Notes: generated from the letters alone by a model not told the origin. 64,000 bases of DNA from Terrimesophilobacter sp044464485 (GCA_044464485.1 JBIQLG010000007.1:1-64000); one strand, 5' to 3'. Positions 42,697 through 51,863 are shown, counted from the stretch's first letter. Numbers and translations are program-made.

Positions 42697-43638
42697 ATGA
42701 CAAGAACAACTGCTTCGCAATGGGTAGCTCGCGAACCGGGCGGCCTCGAGGTTTTCGAATTCGTTGAAAGCGTGTTGGCGTCGCCGGCCGAAGGCGAAGT
42801 GCTCATCGAGGTTCGGGCGGCAGGCGTGAATCCTGCGGACTGGAAGCATGTGGCTCGAGGCGGGTTCGCAGGACCTAAACCCATCGGTTACGAGGTCTCG
42901 GGAGTGATCGCGGAGATCGGACCGAATACGTCAATTGCGTCAGGCGGCGGGGCGCTCGGCGACGAGGTCGTTGCGTTCAGGGTGAACGGAGGGTACGCCT
43001 CAGCGTTGGTTGTGCCCGCGTCGGATGTCTTTGCCAAACCGTCGAGGCTCGATCATCCCGCTGCCGCAAACCTCTTGCTTGCGGGCACGACAGCGGCCGA
43101 GATGCTCGACGTGACCGGCGTCCGTTCGGGAGACACCATCCTGGTTCACGGCGCATCGGGGGCGGTGGGGGTCAGCATCCTGCAGCAGGCGCGCCTGCAG
43201 GGCGTGCGGGTTGTCGGAAGCGCGAGCGAGCGTAATTTTGACACCGTCCGCAGCTTTGGCGGCACACCGGTCGAGTACGGGGAGGGGCTGGAAGCCCGGC
43301 TGCGCGCGCTGGCCCCGGAGGGATATGCCGCGGCTTTGGACGCCGCCGGTACGGATGAAGCAATTGACGTGAGCCTGACGCTCGTGGCCGATAGCAGGCG
43401 CGTGGTCACGATTGCCGCCGGTCATCGTGCCAACCGGGACGGTTTCCGGGCGATTGCCGGGTCGATGCCAGAAAGCGCGGCGTTCCGCGACGCGGCCCGT
43501 GCACGCATTCTCGAGCTGGCATCGCGTGGCGACATCGGCGTTCCCCTGGCCCGCACGTACTCGCTCGATCGGGCGAAGGAGGCGCTCACGTTCCTCCAGA
43601 GCGGACATCCGGGAGGCAAACTTGCGCTTGTTCCCTGA
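42697..43638 (+). CDS. NADPH:quinone-type oxidoreductase (MDR superfamily)
   Basis: 313 residues: GroES-like N-terminal domain (EVRAAGVNPADWKHVARGGFAGPKPIGYEVSGVI, GDEVVAF) and a Rossmann domain with DTILVHGASGAVGVSILQQARLQG (about 145-165). It lacks the structural zinc-binding cysteines of alcohol dehydrogenases. The likely role is reduction of quinones or reactive carbonyls. ATG 42697 is the start. Confidence 0.85.
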   Translation: MTRTTASQWVAREPGGLEVFEFVESVLASPAEGEVLIEVRAAGVNPADWKHVARGGFAGPKPIGYEVSGVIAEIGPNTSIASGGGALGDEVVAFRVNGGYASALVVPASDVFAKPSRLDHPAAANLLLAGTTAAEMLDVTGVRSGDTILVHGASGAVGVSILQQARLQGVRVVGSASERNFDTVRSFGGTPVEYGEGLEARLRALAPEGYAAALDAAGTDEAIDVSLTLVADSRRVVTIAAGHRANRDGFRAIAGSMPESAAFRDAARARILELASRGDIGVPLARTYSLDRAKEALTFLQSGHPGGKLALVP

Positions 43639-43766
43639 GCTGATTCAGGTCACGTGCGTGCCTGCGCGTGCGCTCGCCGTGCGCTGAGGTGATTCACGAC
43701 TATGTGACCCCAACGGCAGGCAAGGTTCGCATGGAAATTCCAAGGTGGGATGCAAGTATTTTCCTC

Positions 43767-44159
43767 ATGACCGCGATGATTTCCCACACGACGTTTGACA
43801 GCCTGAACGCCTACGCCCAGTCTGTGTTCTGGTGTAGCGTGCTCGGATTCCGACACGACCCGGATGATCCTGCCGCACCGGGTGACGAAGAGTGCATGAT
43901 CGTCTCGCCGGACGGGACCCAACGGCTGCTGTTCATCAACGTTCCAGATCCGAAACAGGTCAAAAACAGGCTGCACCTGGATCTCAAGCCCTCGCCGGGC
44001 TTCACGCGTGACGAGGAGCTGGGTCGACTGCTTGCGATGGGTTCGCGCACTGTCGACGACCGGAGGCAACCGGACGGAACGGGCTGGGTCGTGCTTGCCG
44101 ACCCCGAGGGCAACGAGTTTTGCATCCTGCGCAGCGATGCCGAGCGCAACCGCACCTGA
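43767..44159 (+). CDS. VOC (glyoxalase-fold) family protein
   Basis: 130 residues from MTAMISHTTFDSLNAYAQSVFWCSVLGF to WVVLADPEGNEFCILRSD, the beta-alpha-beta-beta-beta pattern of glyoxalase-like proteins of actinobacteria. An upstream in-frame ATG (43668) would add 33 residues without family features. Function unknown. Confidence 0.78.
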   Translation: MTAMISHTTFDSLNAYAQSVFWCSVLGFRHDPDDPAAPGDEECMIVSPDGTQRLLFINVPDPKQVKNRLHLDLKPSPGFTRDEELGRLLAMGSRTVDDRRQPDGTGWVVLADPEGNEFCILRSDAERNRT

Positions 44160-44210
44160 CGCCCGACTAGCCGCGCACACGGAACTGCATGAATACGCGT
44201 TACAAATATA

Positions 44211-44253
44211 TTGACAGAGATCGATATAAGGGAGCATAATTTTCTATATCGAT
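44211..44253 (+). promoter_or_regulatory. Strong promoter with an overlapping operator-like inverted repeat
   Basis: TTGACA (44211-44216), an 18-bp spacer and CATAAT (44235-44240) make one of the best promoters in the window. ATCGATATA (44220-44228) and its exact complement TATATCGAT (44245-44253) flank the -10. This AT-rich arrangement resembles PadR-type operators, but no PadR gene is in the window. Confidence 0.72.
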
Positions 44254-44308
44254 AGTCGTCGATGAATCAAATCGCCGACTCAGACAGGTATTCATTTTTT
44301 GGAGAATC

Positions 44309-44536
44309 ATGTTTTTGTCAGAGGACTTCTTTCCACACCTTCGCGCCTCGAAGGAACAAGCTTTTCGTCAGGAGCTTGAACGGATTCGCATACAGCGCGA
44401 GCGTTGGGTGCCGACACCGACAATCGGTGAGCGGTGTGAACGCGTGTGGTCGAAGGTCGCGTCAGCGTTTCGCGCGTACGGTGTTCGGGCAAGTAACCAG
44501 CCACAGGAGAATTGCGTTGAGTGTCTGGCGCAGTAG
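44309..44536 (+). CDS. 75-residue protein of unknown function behind a strong promoter
   Basis: It starts MFLSEDFFPHLRASKEQAF, with a predicted helix rich in Arg and Glu (ELERIRIQRERW) and two C-terminal cysteines (ENCVECLAQ). TTTTGGAGA gives a good ribosome-binding site 4-8 nt before ATG 44309, and a promoter/operator lies about 70 bp upstream. No transmembrane segment or known domain is recognised. The local base composition upstream is markedly AT-richer than the neighbours. Confidence 0.6.
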   Translation: MFLSEDFFPHLRASKEQAFRQELERIRIQRERWVPTPTIGERCERVWSKVASAFRAYGVRASNQPQENCVECLAQ

Positions 44537-44579
44537 CCCGGATTGTCGGGGAGCGAAAGCTCTGTGGTGAAGCGGAGGA

Positions 44580-44945
44580 CTAATGCGGGAGGGGAGTCTG
44601 CTGATACGACACGAGAGTCCAGCTTTCACCTCGACGGACGTACACGCTGGCCATGAGGGCAACAAACGGCGCCGGCAGATCGTCGCGGGTTGCGGTGCCG
44701 CGGTAGACGAGCACGGCGGCAGAATCCCCGAGCGGGATGAGGCGCTCATCCTCAATTTCGTAGGATTCCCACGGCGGCGCCTCGCTCAGTGAGTCGATCA
44801 CTTCCTGCCGGGTGAGCACCTGACCGTGGGCCAGAATCATGACGCCATCTTCCGTCATCAGTTGGCCGTAGAAGTCGGATCCCGTGCTGTCGCACAGAGA
44901 CTGCCAGCCCGCATGTTCCAGATCCAGTAGTTCTTTCAGCTCCAT
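44580..44945 (-). CDS. NTF2-like/SnoaL-type protein (DUF4440-like)
   Basis: 121 residues: LLDLEHAGWQSLCDSTGSDFYGQLMTEDGVMILAHGQVLTRQEVIDSL opens an NTF2-like cone fold, ending with VYVRRGESWTLVSYQQTPLP. Such proteins are small enzymes or binding domains with varied substrates. Function unknown. Confidence 0.78.
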   Translation of the reverse strand: MELKELLDLEHAGWQSLCDSTGSDFYGQLMTEDGVMILAHGQVLTRQEVIDSLSEAPPWESYEIEDERLIPLGDSAAVLVYRGTATRDDLPAPFVALMASVYVRRGESWTLVSYQQTPLPH

Positions 44946-45033
44946 AGCCCCAGACTAGTTTTCGCGAAACCCCGCTTCAATTCTTCCGAGCTGCACTCGA
45001 GCCGGGCCGCCCAGGGGCTGTAGCGTGCATTAC

Positions 45034-45471
45034 ATGTCGATCAAGTTCGAGAATGTTGGGATCGCCGTTCGCGATCTTGAGGCCGCAATCGCCTTCTTCA
45101 CGGACCTCGGTTTGACCGTCATCGGCCGGGACACAGTCAGCGGTGCGTGGGCAGACACGGCGGTCGGTTTGGATGGCAATCACGTCAAGATTGCGATGCT
45201 CGAGGTGCCGGATGGTCACGGTCGCCTGGAACTTTTCGAGTACATCCATCCGGAAGCAATTGAGACCACCCCAACGCTTCCCAACGAGATCGGCATGCAT
45301 CGCGTGGCTTTTTCGGTCGACAATATCGATGAAGCGCTCGCGGTTGCCGCGAGGCATGGCTGCTATCCGCTCCGCGGCGTCGCCACCTACGAGGATGTTT
45401 ACAAACTCGCCTACGTTCGCGGCCCCAGCGGAATCATCGTCATGCTCGCGGAGGAGTTGAAGAAGCTCTAG
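45034..45471 (+). CDS. VOC (glyoxalase/bleomycin-resistance fold) protein
   Basis: 145 residues: MSIKFENVGIAVRDLEAAIAFFTDLGLTVIGRD starts module one; the second module is GMHRVAFSVDNIDEALAVAARHG and the end is VRGPSGIIVMLAEEL. His in HRVAF and Glu in VMLAEE sit at typical metal-ligand places. An in-frame GTG three codons upstream (45025) is possible. It overlaps the convergent alkylation-repair gene by 4 nt. Confidence 0.8.
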   Translation: MSIKFENVGIAVRDLEAAIAFFTDLGLTVIGRDTVSGAWADTAVGLDGNHVKIAMLEVPDGHGRLELFEYIHPEAIETTPTLPNEIGMHRVAFSVDNIDEALAVAARHGCYPLRGVATYEDVYKLAYVRGPSGIIVMLAEELKKL

Positions 45472-46136
45472 GCGGACTGCCGGCTCACTATTTCTCGGAT
45501 CCAGATGGGCGCAAACGGCGACGTGCAATTGGGCGGAGTCGGGTAATCCTTGAGTACCTCGAGGCGCTCGCCGATGTCGATGGCCCGGTCGCGGAACTGG
45601 GCGTGGTGGATCCCGATATTGCCGAGGCAATCGTTCATCGCCCACTGCAGTCGGTCCGGCGCATCCTTCATCTCTGCTTCGATGAGGTCGAGGAGGCCGG
45701 CAAGGTCGAGCCCTTCCGGAGACTTGCGCACTCGTTCGCTCGTCAACGCCCAGCCGGCGCTCGCGACCACCGGGTCGGGATCGGCGAACCAGGCCAGGCG
45801 GAGATCCTCGGCATGCTTGCTTTTCTTCACCACGTAGTTGACGAGCCAGTCAAGCACCTTGGGGGTGCGAGCCTCGCGCACCATGGCATCCAATTCGTCG
45901 CGCTCGAACGACTTGAACTGCCGGATGAGGATGGCCAGCAGCCGCGCCGCGCTGTCATCCGTGCCCCAGAGTTCGCGGGACAGCTCCGGTTGCATCCCCA
46001 GGTTCTTCGCGAGAGTGCGCAATTTGCCGAGGTTCACCGCGTGGTCATCGCCGTGTTTTTCGTTCACCTCGCGCGCCCTGGGGTCTTCGATCGCTCGCAG
46101 TTGCGTCAGTACCTCGGGAAGACTCGGGTTGGACAA
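45468..46136 (-). CDS. DNA alkylation repair protein (AlkC/AlkD-like HEAT repeats)
   Basis: 222 residues of alpha-helical HEAT-like repeats: VNEKHGDDHAVNLGKLRTLAKNLG, AARLLAILIRQFKSFERDELDAMV, VLDWLVNYVVKKSKHAEDLRLAWFADPDPVVASAGW. AlkD-like glycosylases remove bulky alkylated bases. The start is taken as TTG 46136 because GGAGG lies just upstream and residues further up do not fit the family; this unusual start is inferred. Confidence 0.8.
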   Translation of the reverse strand: MSNPSLPEVLTQLRAIEDPRAREVNEKHGDDHAVNLGKLRTLAKNLGMQPELSRELWGTDDSAARLLAILIRQFKSFERDELDAMVREARTPKVLDWLVNYVVKKSKHAEDLRLAWFADPDPVVASAGWALTSERVRKSPEGLDLAGLLDLIEAEMKDAPDRLQWAMNDCLGNIGIHHAQFRDRAIDIGERLEVLKDYPTPPNCTSPFAPIWIREIVSRQSA

Positions 46137-46385
46137 GGTGCCTCCAGTCTTCGTGTTCCAGCCAACTCTACGGAAAGTGCATGGCAAAACACTGATTCCG
46201 TCATTGCAGAACACAGTTCACCGCCGCTTCGCGCCGCGCACTTCTCTGGCATTCCTACGGGTGCGCGACCTCAGCGTCGGCTTCGCTACGGATTGCTCCG
46301 TGTTCCGCAGGCTGGCGATCGCGCGAGCATTCCACCGTTCAATTGAGGACATCTTCACTCCAGAGGACTGAGACGGCTGCTGAAA

Positions 46386-47756
46386 CTAGTCGTTGCGGCG
46401 CCGCTGTTCGCCAAGCACCCCAGCCTGAAGCGGACGGCACGCCTCTGCTGCCGCCAAACTCAACGCGAAGCCGAGGAGAACGGTCGCCGCCAGAATCGAT
46501 ACGCCCACTACGGGAAAGTCGGCGGAATTTGCCGCGACGACGGTGGACAGGAGCAACCCGAGCGACACGGACGTTCCGAGGGCAATCGCAAGCGGAACGA
46601 GAACCACGTGCCGTCGGATCGAAACGTGTATCGAGGCCGGAACCCCCATGCGATCCAGAGCGATGGACTCTGGGGCACGATCAAACACCTGTGACGCCTG
46701 CGTCATGAGCGTCGCCGTCGCAGCGAGTACGAGACCGACGGCGAGAGTAATCGCCACACCGGTCTGAATGTCGCGGACAAAGACGACCGACGCCACATCG
46801 GATTCCGTGCTTCCTGACGCGGTCGGCATGGACACGACGAAGCCTGCAACGAACCCCAGCAGCGCGAGCGAGGAAACGTTGCGCCACGCAGCTCGCGGAT
46901 CGTCGATGATCCGTCGCGCCGCGAGGAGCTTTGCAACCCGTGCGGTCCGCGCGCTCGGTCGTGCGTACGTCTGCAACAGCCACGGTCCGACAAGATTGAT
47001 CGAGCCGATCACAATAGCCAGGAAGGCCACAATCCCCACGAGTCCCGCCATGGTCTCAATGTTCGCAAGGTGACCGTAGATGAGAAATCCGATGACGAGT
47101 ACGACCACGGCGACGAGACGCCAACGCTTGAGGCGACTCGGTGTGACGTTTCGTGCGACGCCCAACGGCGAAATCGAGACGCGGCGTAGACCCACCACAG
47201 TCGATAACGCGGCGAGCACGAGGAGAACACCGGGGATTCCGAGCCACAACCACCACGGCGGCAGCAACTCGCTCATCCCAATCGGATGCGCCTGAAACTC
47301 CAGCAGGTGCCATGCAGGCAAGCTCATCACGAAGATGAGCGCACCAAGGATGATCCCCGCAACTGCCTGCACGAGCGTCTCGAGCACTGACATTCGCACG
47401 ACCTCGCTGCCGGTCATCCCGATCAGGCGCAGCGATGCGAGACGCTGGGAGCGTCCGCGCGCTCCGAGTCGCGCGGCGCTTGCGCCAAGACTCAGGATCG
47501 GAATCACCAGAAGCGCGCAGGCGAAACCAGCCAGCCCAACATATTCGGGGGCGAATCTTTCCCAGACGGTGCCGGTGAGAATTCCGTCGACCTGCCAGCG
47601 CTGATAGAACATCCACGTGCCGCCAGCAACAGTGAACGCCAGCCAGGACGAGACAGTGAAAGCGAGCACTGCCATGACATCGAGCGCTCCGGCGCCCCGT
47701 GTGGCGCGGATCCGCTCCACCGCAAGGCGTGGCGCGAGGCTTGCGACGACGCTCAT
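46386..47756 (-). CDS. FtsX-like ABC transporter permease
   Basis: A 456-residue membrane protein with about nine or ten helices in two halves, including LASLRLIGMTGSEVVRMSVLETLVQAVAG, the FtsX/MacB-type motif. It overlaps the ATPase gene by 4 nt and works with it as an exporter, possibly of antimicrobial peptides or lipids. A divergent two-component system starts beyond the ATPase gene. Confidence 0.85.
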   Translation of the reverse strand: MSVVASLAPRLAVERIRATRGAGALDVMAVLAFTVSSWLAFTVAGGTWMFYQRWQVDGILTGTVWERFAPEYVGLAGFACALLVIPILSLGASAARLGARGRSQRLASLRLIGMTGSEVVRMSVLETLVQAVAGIILGALIFVMSLPAWHLLEFQAHPIGMSELLPPWWLWLGIPGVLLVLAALSTVVGLRRVSISPLGVARNVTPSRLKRWRLVAVVVLVIGFLIYGHLANIETMAGLVGIVAFLAIVIGSINLVGPWLLQTYARPSARTARVAKLLAARRIIDDPRAAWRNVSSLALLGFVAGFVVSMPTASGSTESDVASVVFVRDIQTGVAITLAVGLVLAATATLMTQASQVFDRAPESIALDRMGVPASIHVSIRRHVVLVPLAIALGTSVSLGLLLSTVVAANSADFPVVGVSILAATVLLGFALSLAAAEACRPLQAGVLGEQRRRND

Positions 47757-48472
47757 CGGATGCTCCCGGAGACCAGCTGGTCGTCGTGGATGATCGCGTC
47801 GCGCAGTTCGACGAGCCGTTCGCACCAGCCGGCGACCTCGTGATCGTGTGTAACAACGACGAGAGTGGACCCGGCCATTGAGGTCGTCGCGGTGAGTACC
47901 TGCATCACCTCATGACCGGTCGCCTGATCGAGTGCACCCGTGGGTTCATCGGCGAAAACGACATCCGGCCCATGGATGAGAGCACGCGCAATTGCGACAC
48001 GTTGAGCCTGCCCACCCGAAAGTTCCCCCGGGCGGCGATTCTCCATGCCCGCGAGACCCAACTTGCCGAGCCATTCGTCGGCAGACTTGAGCGCGTCTGC
48101 GCGGGATCGACCGGCGAGAAACAGAGGCAGTGCGACATTTTCACGCGCGGGCAGTTCTGGCAGCAGTTGCCCATCCTGAAAAATGAACCCGAAACGTGTG
48201 CGTCGAAGGAGCGAGCGTTGCTTGTCGTTCAGAGCGGAGATCGGTTGCATTCCGAGCGTGACGTCGCCCGCATCCGGAACCAGAATGCCCGACAAGCAGT
48301 GCAGAAGTGTCGACTTGCCTGAACCGGAGGGGCCCATGATGGCCACCGATTGCTTCGACGGGATCTCGAGGTTGATGTCGGCGAGGGCGCGAACGTCTCC
48401 GTAGGATTTCGAGAGGCCGCGCGCGATAAGGCCCGCAGATTGTGATGGTGATGTGGTCGGTGCTGTGGTCAT
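47753..48472 (-). CDS. ABC transporter ATP-binding protein (MacB/LolD type)
   Basis: 239 residues with Walker A GPSGSGKSTLL, the FGFIFQDGQLLPELPARENVALPL Q-loop region, signature ELSGGQAQRVAIARAL, Walker B DVVFADEPTGALD and VVTHDHEVA. It is upstream of, and overlaps, the FtsX-like permease. ATG 48472 was chosen; there is no family sequence before it. Confidence 0.9.
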   Translation of the reverse strand: MTTAPTTSPSQSAGLIARGLSKSYGDVRALADINLEIPSKQSVAIMGPSGSGKSTLLHCLSGILVPDAGDVTLGMQPISALNDKQRSLLRRTRFGFIFQDGQLLPELPARENVALPLFLAGRSRADALKSADEWLGKLGLAGMENRRPGELSGGQAQRVAIARALIHGPDVVFADEPTGALDQATGHEVMQVLTATTSMAGSTLVVVTHDHEVAGWCERLVELRDAIIHDDQLVSGSIR

Positions 48473-48598
48473 GATGACCAGTCGACCATGCTCGGGCTTC
48501 CGCCACCATGGATTTAGCCCCCGAAGTGTGGTGGACCCAGCTCCACCTTTCGAGCGCGCAGCCCCACAGCGGGATTCTGCTTCTCTACAGTGGAAAAC

Positions 48599-49516
48599 AT
48601 GAGTGACCCGGAGCGCCGGCGGCGCAGACTCTTCCTTGGGCAACTAGCCGTCGGGTTGCTGGCGGCGCCGGTCGGGATGCTGTTCGTGGCCATCGTGGTT
48701 CAACCCTTCGGGGCGGGATGGGCTTTCGTCGCCGTCGTGGTATCCGCAGTTCTCATTGCTCCCGTTATTTGGGCACTCATCGCGCTCGAGCGAGCGAAGT
48801 TTGCGACGGCCGCAGTACCTCACGTGGATTGGTCGGAAGAGCTGAGGTCGGTGCGCGATTCACGCCGCGTCATCGTCGCAGCGTTTGAGATTGAACGTCG
48901 ACGCATCGAACGCGATCTGCACGATGGGACGCAGCAATATTTGGTCGCCGCGACCATCAAGCTGGGCGAAGCCAGCCATTTCCTGAAGAAGACCGCCGGC
49001 GATCCGGGGGCTCATGCTTCGGTCGCTGGCCTGATCGAGGGTGCGCATCAGGATGCGGAGATGGCACTGCGGTCGTTGCGATCAACCGTTTCGGGAATTC
49101 ACCCGCAGATGCTCACGGATCTTGGATTGCGCGCGGCCGTGACCGACATGGCGCAGCGCAGCGGGCTGAACATCATCGTGCGCTGCCCACATCCGCTGCC
49201 GAACATGCCCGAGGAGATTGCCGCAGTTGCGTGGTTTTTCTGCTCGGAGGCGATAACGAACATCATCAAGCATGCGCCCGATGCATCGGCAACGGTCCTG
49301 CTCGCCGCCGATCAGGACCTCCACGTTTCGATTGTGGATGATGGGCCGGGCGGCGCGCACTTTCGCGACGGCGGTGGCCTCGCGGGAATGCGTGAGCGGC
49401 TTGCGGCGTTCGGTGCGAGCATGGAGCTCACCTCCCTCTCCGGCGGGCCCACAACGTTAGCCGCCCGGATTCCGTTGCTGCTTGCCCCGGCATCCGAAGA
49501 CGGGAAGAACTCGTGA
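48599..49516 (+). CDS. Sensor histidine kinase (HisKA_3, NarL-system type)
   Basis: 305 residues. Two membrane helices (about 12-60, GQLAVGLLAAPVGMLFVAIVVQPF and WAFVAVVVSAVLIAPVIWALI) with almost no extracellular loop, then the dimerization box IERDLHDGTQQYLVAA with the phospho-accepting His, the N box EAITNIIKHA, the G1 box VDDGPGG and the G2 box GLAGMRERLAAFG. It probably senses something within the membrane or through the neighbouring exporter. ATG 48599 or GTG 48590. It overlaps the response regulator by 4 nt. Confidence 0.88.
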   Translation: MSDPERRRRRLFLGQLAVGLLAAPVGMLFVAIVVQPFGAGWAFVAVVVSAVLIAPVIWALIALERAKFATAAVPHVDWSEELRSVRDSRRVIVAAFEIERRRIERDLHDGTQQYLVAATIKLGEASHFLKKTAGDPGAHASVAGLIEGAHQDAEMALRSLRSTVSGIHPQMLTDLGLRAAVTDMAQRSGLNIIVRCPHPLPNMPEEIAAVAWFFCSEAITNIIKHAPDASATVLLAADQDLHVSIVDDGPGGAHFRDGGGLAGMRERLAAFGASMELTSLSGGPTTLAARIPLLLAPASEDGKNS

Positions 49517-50202
49517 AAGTCATCATCGCTGACGATTCGGCACTGTTGCGGGAAGGAATTGCGGGACTTCTTGAGCGGCAAGGTCATCTCGTTGTGGCGC
49601 AGGCGGCAAGCGCCCCTGAGCTGCTGAGCGTTGTGCGCGCGGCGATACGGCAGGATGACACGCCGGATGTGATCATCACCGACGTGCGCATGCCTCCCGG
49701 CATGAGCGACGACGGCCTGGAGGCGGCCCTGCAGATTCGTCGCACGCATCCAGGAATCGGCATCCTCGTGGTTTCGCAGTATGTCGCCGCAGCCTACGCC
49801 GCGGAGCTGTTCGGCGGGTCTTCCGCAGGAGCCGCGGCCCCCGCAAATCAGAACGGAACTGGCGGCCTGGGCTATTTGCTGAAGGACCGCATTGCGCGCG
49901 TCGCAGACTTCATGCACTCGTTGAACACGGTGGCCGCAGGTGGCATCGTGGTCGACCCCGAAGTTGCCGCACGGCTCATTCACGGGCGGCGCTCCGCGGT
50001 GTCCTCACTGAGTCGCCGCGAGCTCGAAGTACTTCAACTCATGAGCGAGGGACTTTCGAACGCTCAAATCGCCGAGCGGCTTCACCTTGCGGATGGCTCC
50101 GTGTCGAAGCATGTGGCGAACGTCTTCACGAAGTTGGGGCTCCGGCCAGGCGAGGAAAACCGTCGCGTTCGCGCGGTGCTGGCGTATCTGACAGAGAAGT
50201 GA
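49513..50202 (+). CDS. NarL/LuxR-family response regulator
   Basis: 229 residues: receiver domain (IIADDSALLREGIAGLL, phospho-acceptor Asp in DVIITDVRMPPG, K in LGYLLKDRI) and a LuxR-type HTH (LSRRELEVLQLMSEGLSNAQIAERLHLADGSVSKHVANVFTKLGL). GTG 49513 overlaps the kinase. Candidate target: the divergent ABC exporter operon. Confidence 0.9.
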   Translation: MKVIIADDSALLREGIAGLLERQGHLVVAQAASAPELLSVVRAAIRQDDTPDVIITDVRMPPGMSDDGLEAALQIRRTHPGIGILVVSQYVAAAYAAELFGGSSAGAAAPANQNGTGGLGYLLKDRIARVADFMHSLNTVAAGGIVVDPEVAARLIHGRRSAVSSLSRRELEVLQLMSEGLSNAQIAERLHLADGSVSKHVANVFTKLGLRPGEENRRVRAVLAYLTEK

Positions 50203-50254
50203 TGTTCTCCTCGATCCGTTCGGTGCCCGGCGCACGCTCCGGGTTGTGCGTGAT

Positions 50255-51115
50255 TCAGGCGACGGAGTGAAAGTATGGTTCAAGCCGTCGATGTCCGATC
50301 GGGGTTCCCACGGCGTCCGTTCCGAGCGACTCGAGGAAGAACCGGGAGAGGTTGCCGGCGCGGGGCGAACTTCTATCCGCGGCCCACTGGATGGCGCGAA
50401 GGAGTCCCGGCCGCAGTCGCAGTATGTGCGGGCGGCGACGGGCGACCGTGAAGGCGAGTTCTTCGATCTCGCGGTAGGTGAATACGTCAGGGCCACCAAC
50501 GTCCCAGGACCCGGCAGGTTCGGTGATGTGGTCGACGATGAAGTCGGCGAGGTCCGCGCCGTGGATCGGATTGATGCGCGCGGTGCCCTTATCGAGCGTG
50601 AAGCCGAGGCCCTTTCGCGCCATGAGAAGGAAATTCGTGACATCCGAAAAGTAGCCGGACGGGTTGACGATCTGGCCGGCTACGCGACTTCTGCGCAACG
50701 CCTCCGAAAACGCGTGCTTCGAGCGCATCGTCAGCGAGGTTCCGCGCTCCGAGTGCAGAACATTGACGTAAAGGAAGGACGCCACTCCGTGCCGTTCGGC
50801 GTCCTCCAGCAGACGAAGGTTGCCGACAAAGTCGATGTCCCAGGGGCTGGCCTTTTGTTGAGTCACGCCCAGGGTCGAGATGACGCGGCCCGCGCCTGCA
50901 CAAACATCCTTGATCATTTCGGAGTTGGAATAGTCCACGATCCTCCACTCGGTAACGTGCCCGCGCAACGAGGGTGCCCCGAACGCCCCTTCGGCTTCCG
51001 CACGATCGCGCGAGCGCACCAGTGCACGAACTCGATACCCTTTCGCGTCGAGTACCTTCACGACATGCCGCCCTATGTAACCGGTGGCACCCGCGACAAT
51101 AACTGTCTCGTTCAT
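50255..51115 (-). CDS. NAD(P)-binding SDR-like protein (NmrA-type)
   Basis: 286 residues with the N-terminal Rossmann motif VIVAGATGYIGRHVVKVLDAKGYRVRALVRS, then the extended-SDR features VSLYVNVLHSERGT and NPIHGADLADFIVDHI. Such proteins may be oxidoreductases, epimerases or redox sensors. It is divergent from a TetR gene, 57 bp apart, implying control by that repressor. Confidence 0.82.
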   Translation of the reverse strand: MNETVIVAGATGYIGRHVVKVLDAKGYRVRALVRSRDRAEAEGAFGAPSLRGHVTEWRIVDYSNSEMIKDVCAGAGRVISTLGVTQQKASPWDIDFVGNLRLLEDAERHGVASFLYVNVLHSERGTSLTMRSKHAFSEALRRSRVAGQIVNPSGYFSDVTNFLLMARKGLGFTLDKGTARINPIHGADLADFIVDHITEPAGSWDVGGPDVFTYREIEELAFTVARRRPHILRLRPGLLRAIQWAADRSSPRAGNLSRFFLESLGTDAVGTPIGHRRLEPYFHSVA

Positions 51116-51172
51116 TTGCTTCTCATCATTCCTGTACTGACTGGTACACGAATTCAGTCTAGTATTTAGGAA

Positions 51173-51820
51173 ATGCCTCGTCCACCCCGCCCTCTCGCCG
51201 AAGTAACCGCGACGCGGCTCGTTGCCGCCGCGGCCGCCGCGTTCGCTCAGGGCGGGCTTGACGGCGCATCGCTCAATGGCATCCTCAAGCAGGTAGGGAT
51301 GGGGAAGGGGTCGTTTTACCACCATTTCGCTGACAAGGCGGCGCTGCACGACTGGGTGACCGAGGCTTTGTCGCGACAGCTCGTTGACGCGCTTGACCCG
51401 CCGAAACTCTCTACGCTTACCGTCGACACCTTTCGGCCGCACTTATCCGAACTGGTCGATCGATTCAGTCGGGTCGCGGCGTCGAGCCCTGCGCTCATGG
51501 ATCTCGGGCGCATGTTTCACAACTCTGCCGACGCCACGCCCGAGCGCACGATTTACCGGGTGCGCGACACCATGATCGCCTGGCTGGGCGACGCCCTTCA
51601 GCGTGGTCAGTCGCTCGGCGTCATTCGGGACGACCTGCCGCTGACGTTGCTGAGCGCGTGGACTATCGCCTCCCTCACCGCGATCGACGAGTGGGTCCTT
51701 ACTGATCCGCATCCGCTGTCGGAGCGCAACGTCGCGGCGCGTGCAGCCCTGGAAAGCCTCTGGCAGATGCTGTCGCCCCTTGAACGCCCGGCCGAGCCAT
51801 GGGATTCGCGGAAGGAGTGA
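51173..51820 (+). CDS. TetR-family transcriptional regulator
   Basis: 215 residues: HTH AAAAAFAQGGLDGASLNGILKQVGMGKGSFYHHFADKAALHDWV near the N-terminus and a variable ligand domain. The intergenic region shared with the SDR gene carries GTACTGACTGGTAC and a downstream CAGT, a plausible operator on both promoters. Confidence 0.86.
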   Translation: MPRPPRPLAEVTATRLVAAAAAAFAQGGLDGASLNGILKQVGMGKGSFYHHFADKAALHDWVTEALSRQLVDALDPPKLSTLTVDTFRPHLSELVDRFSRVAASSPALMDLGRMFHNSADATPERTIYRVRDTMIAWLGDALQRGQSLGVIRDDLPLTLLSAWTIASLTAIDEWVLTDPHPLSERNVAARAALESLWQMLSPLERPAEPWDSRKE

Positions 51821-51863
51821 AGCGTGCCGGCGTCTGCGCTACACAGGTGCAGATTTCCCAGCG

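Noticed and set aside
50246..51169. 307-residue open frame antisense to the SDR gene
   Set aside because: No domains and complementary to a well-supported Rossmann protein.
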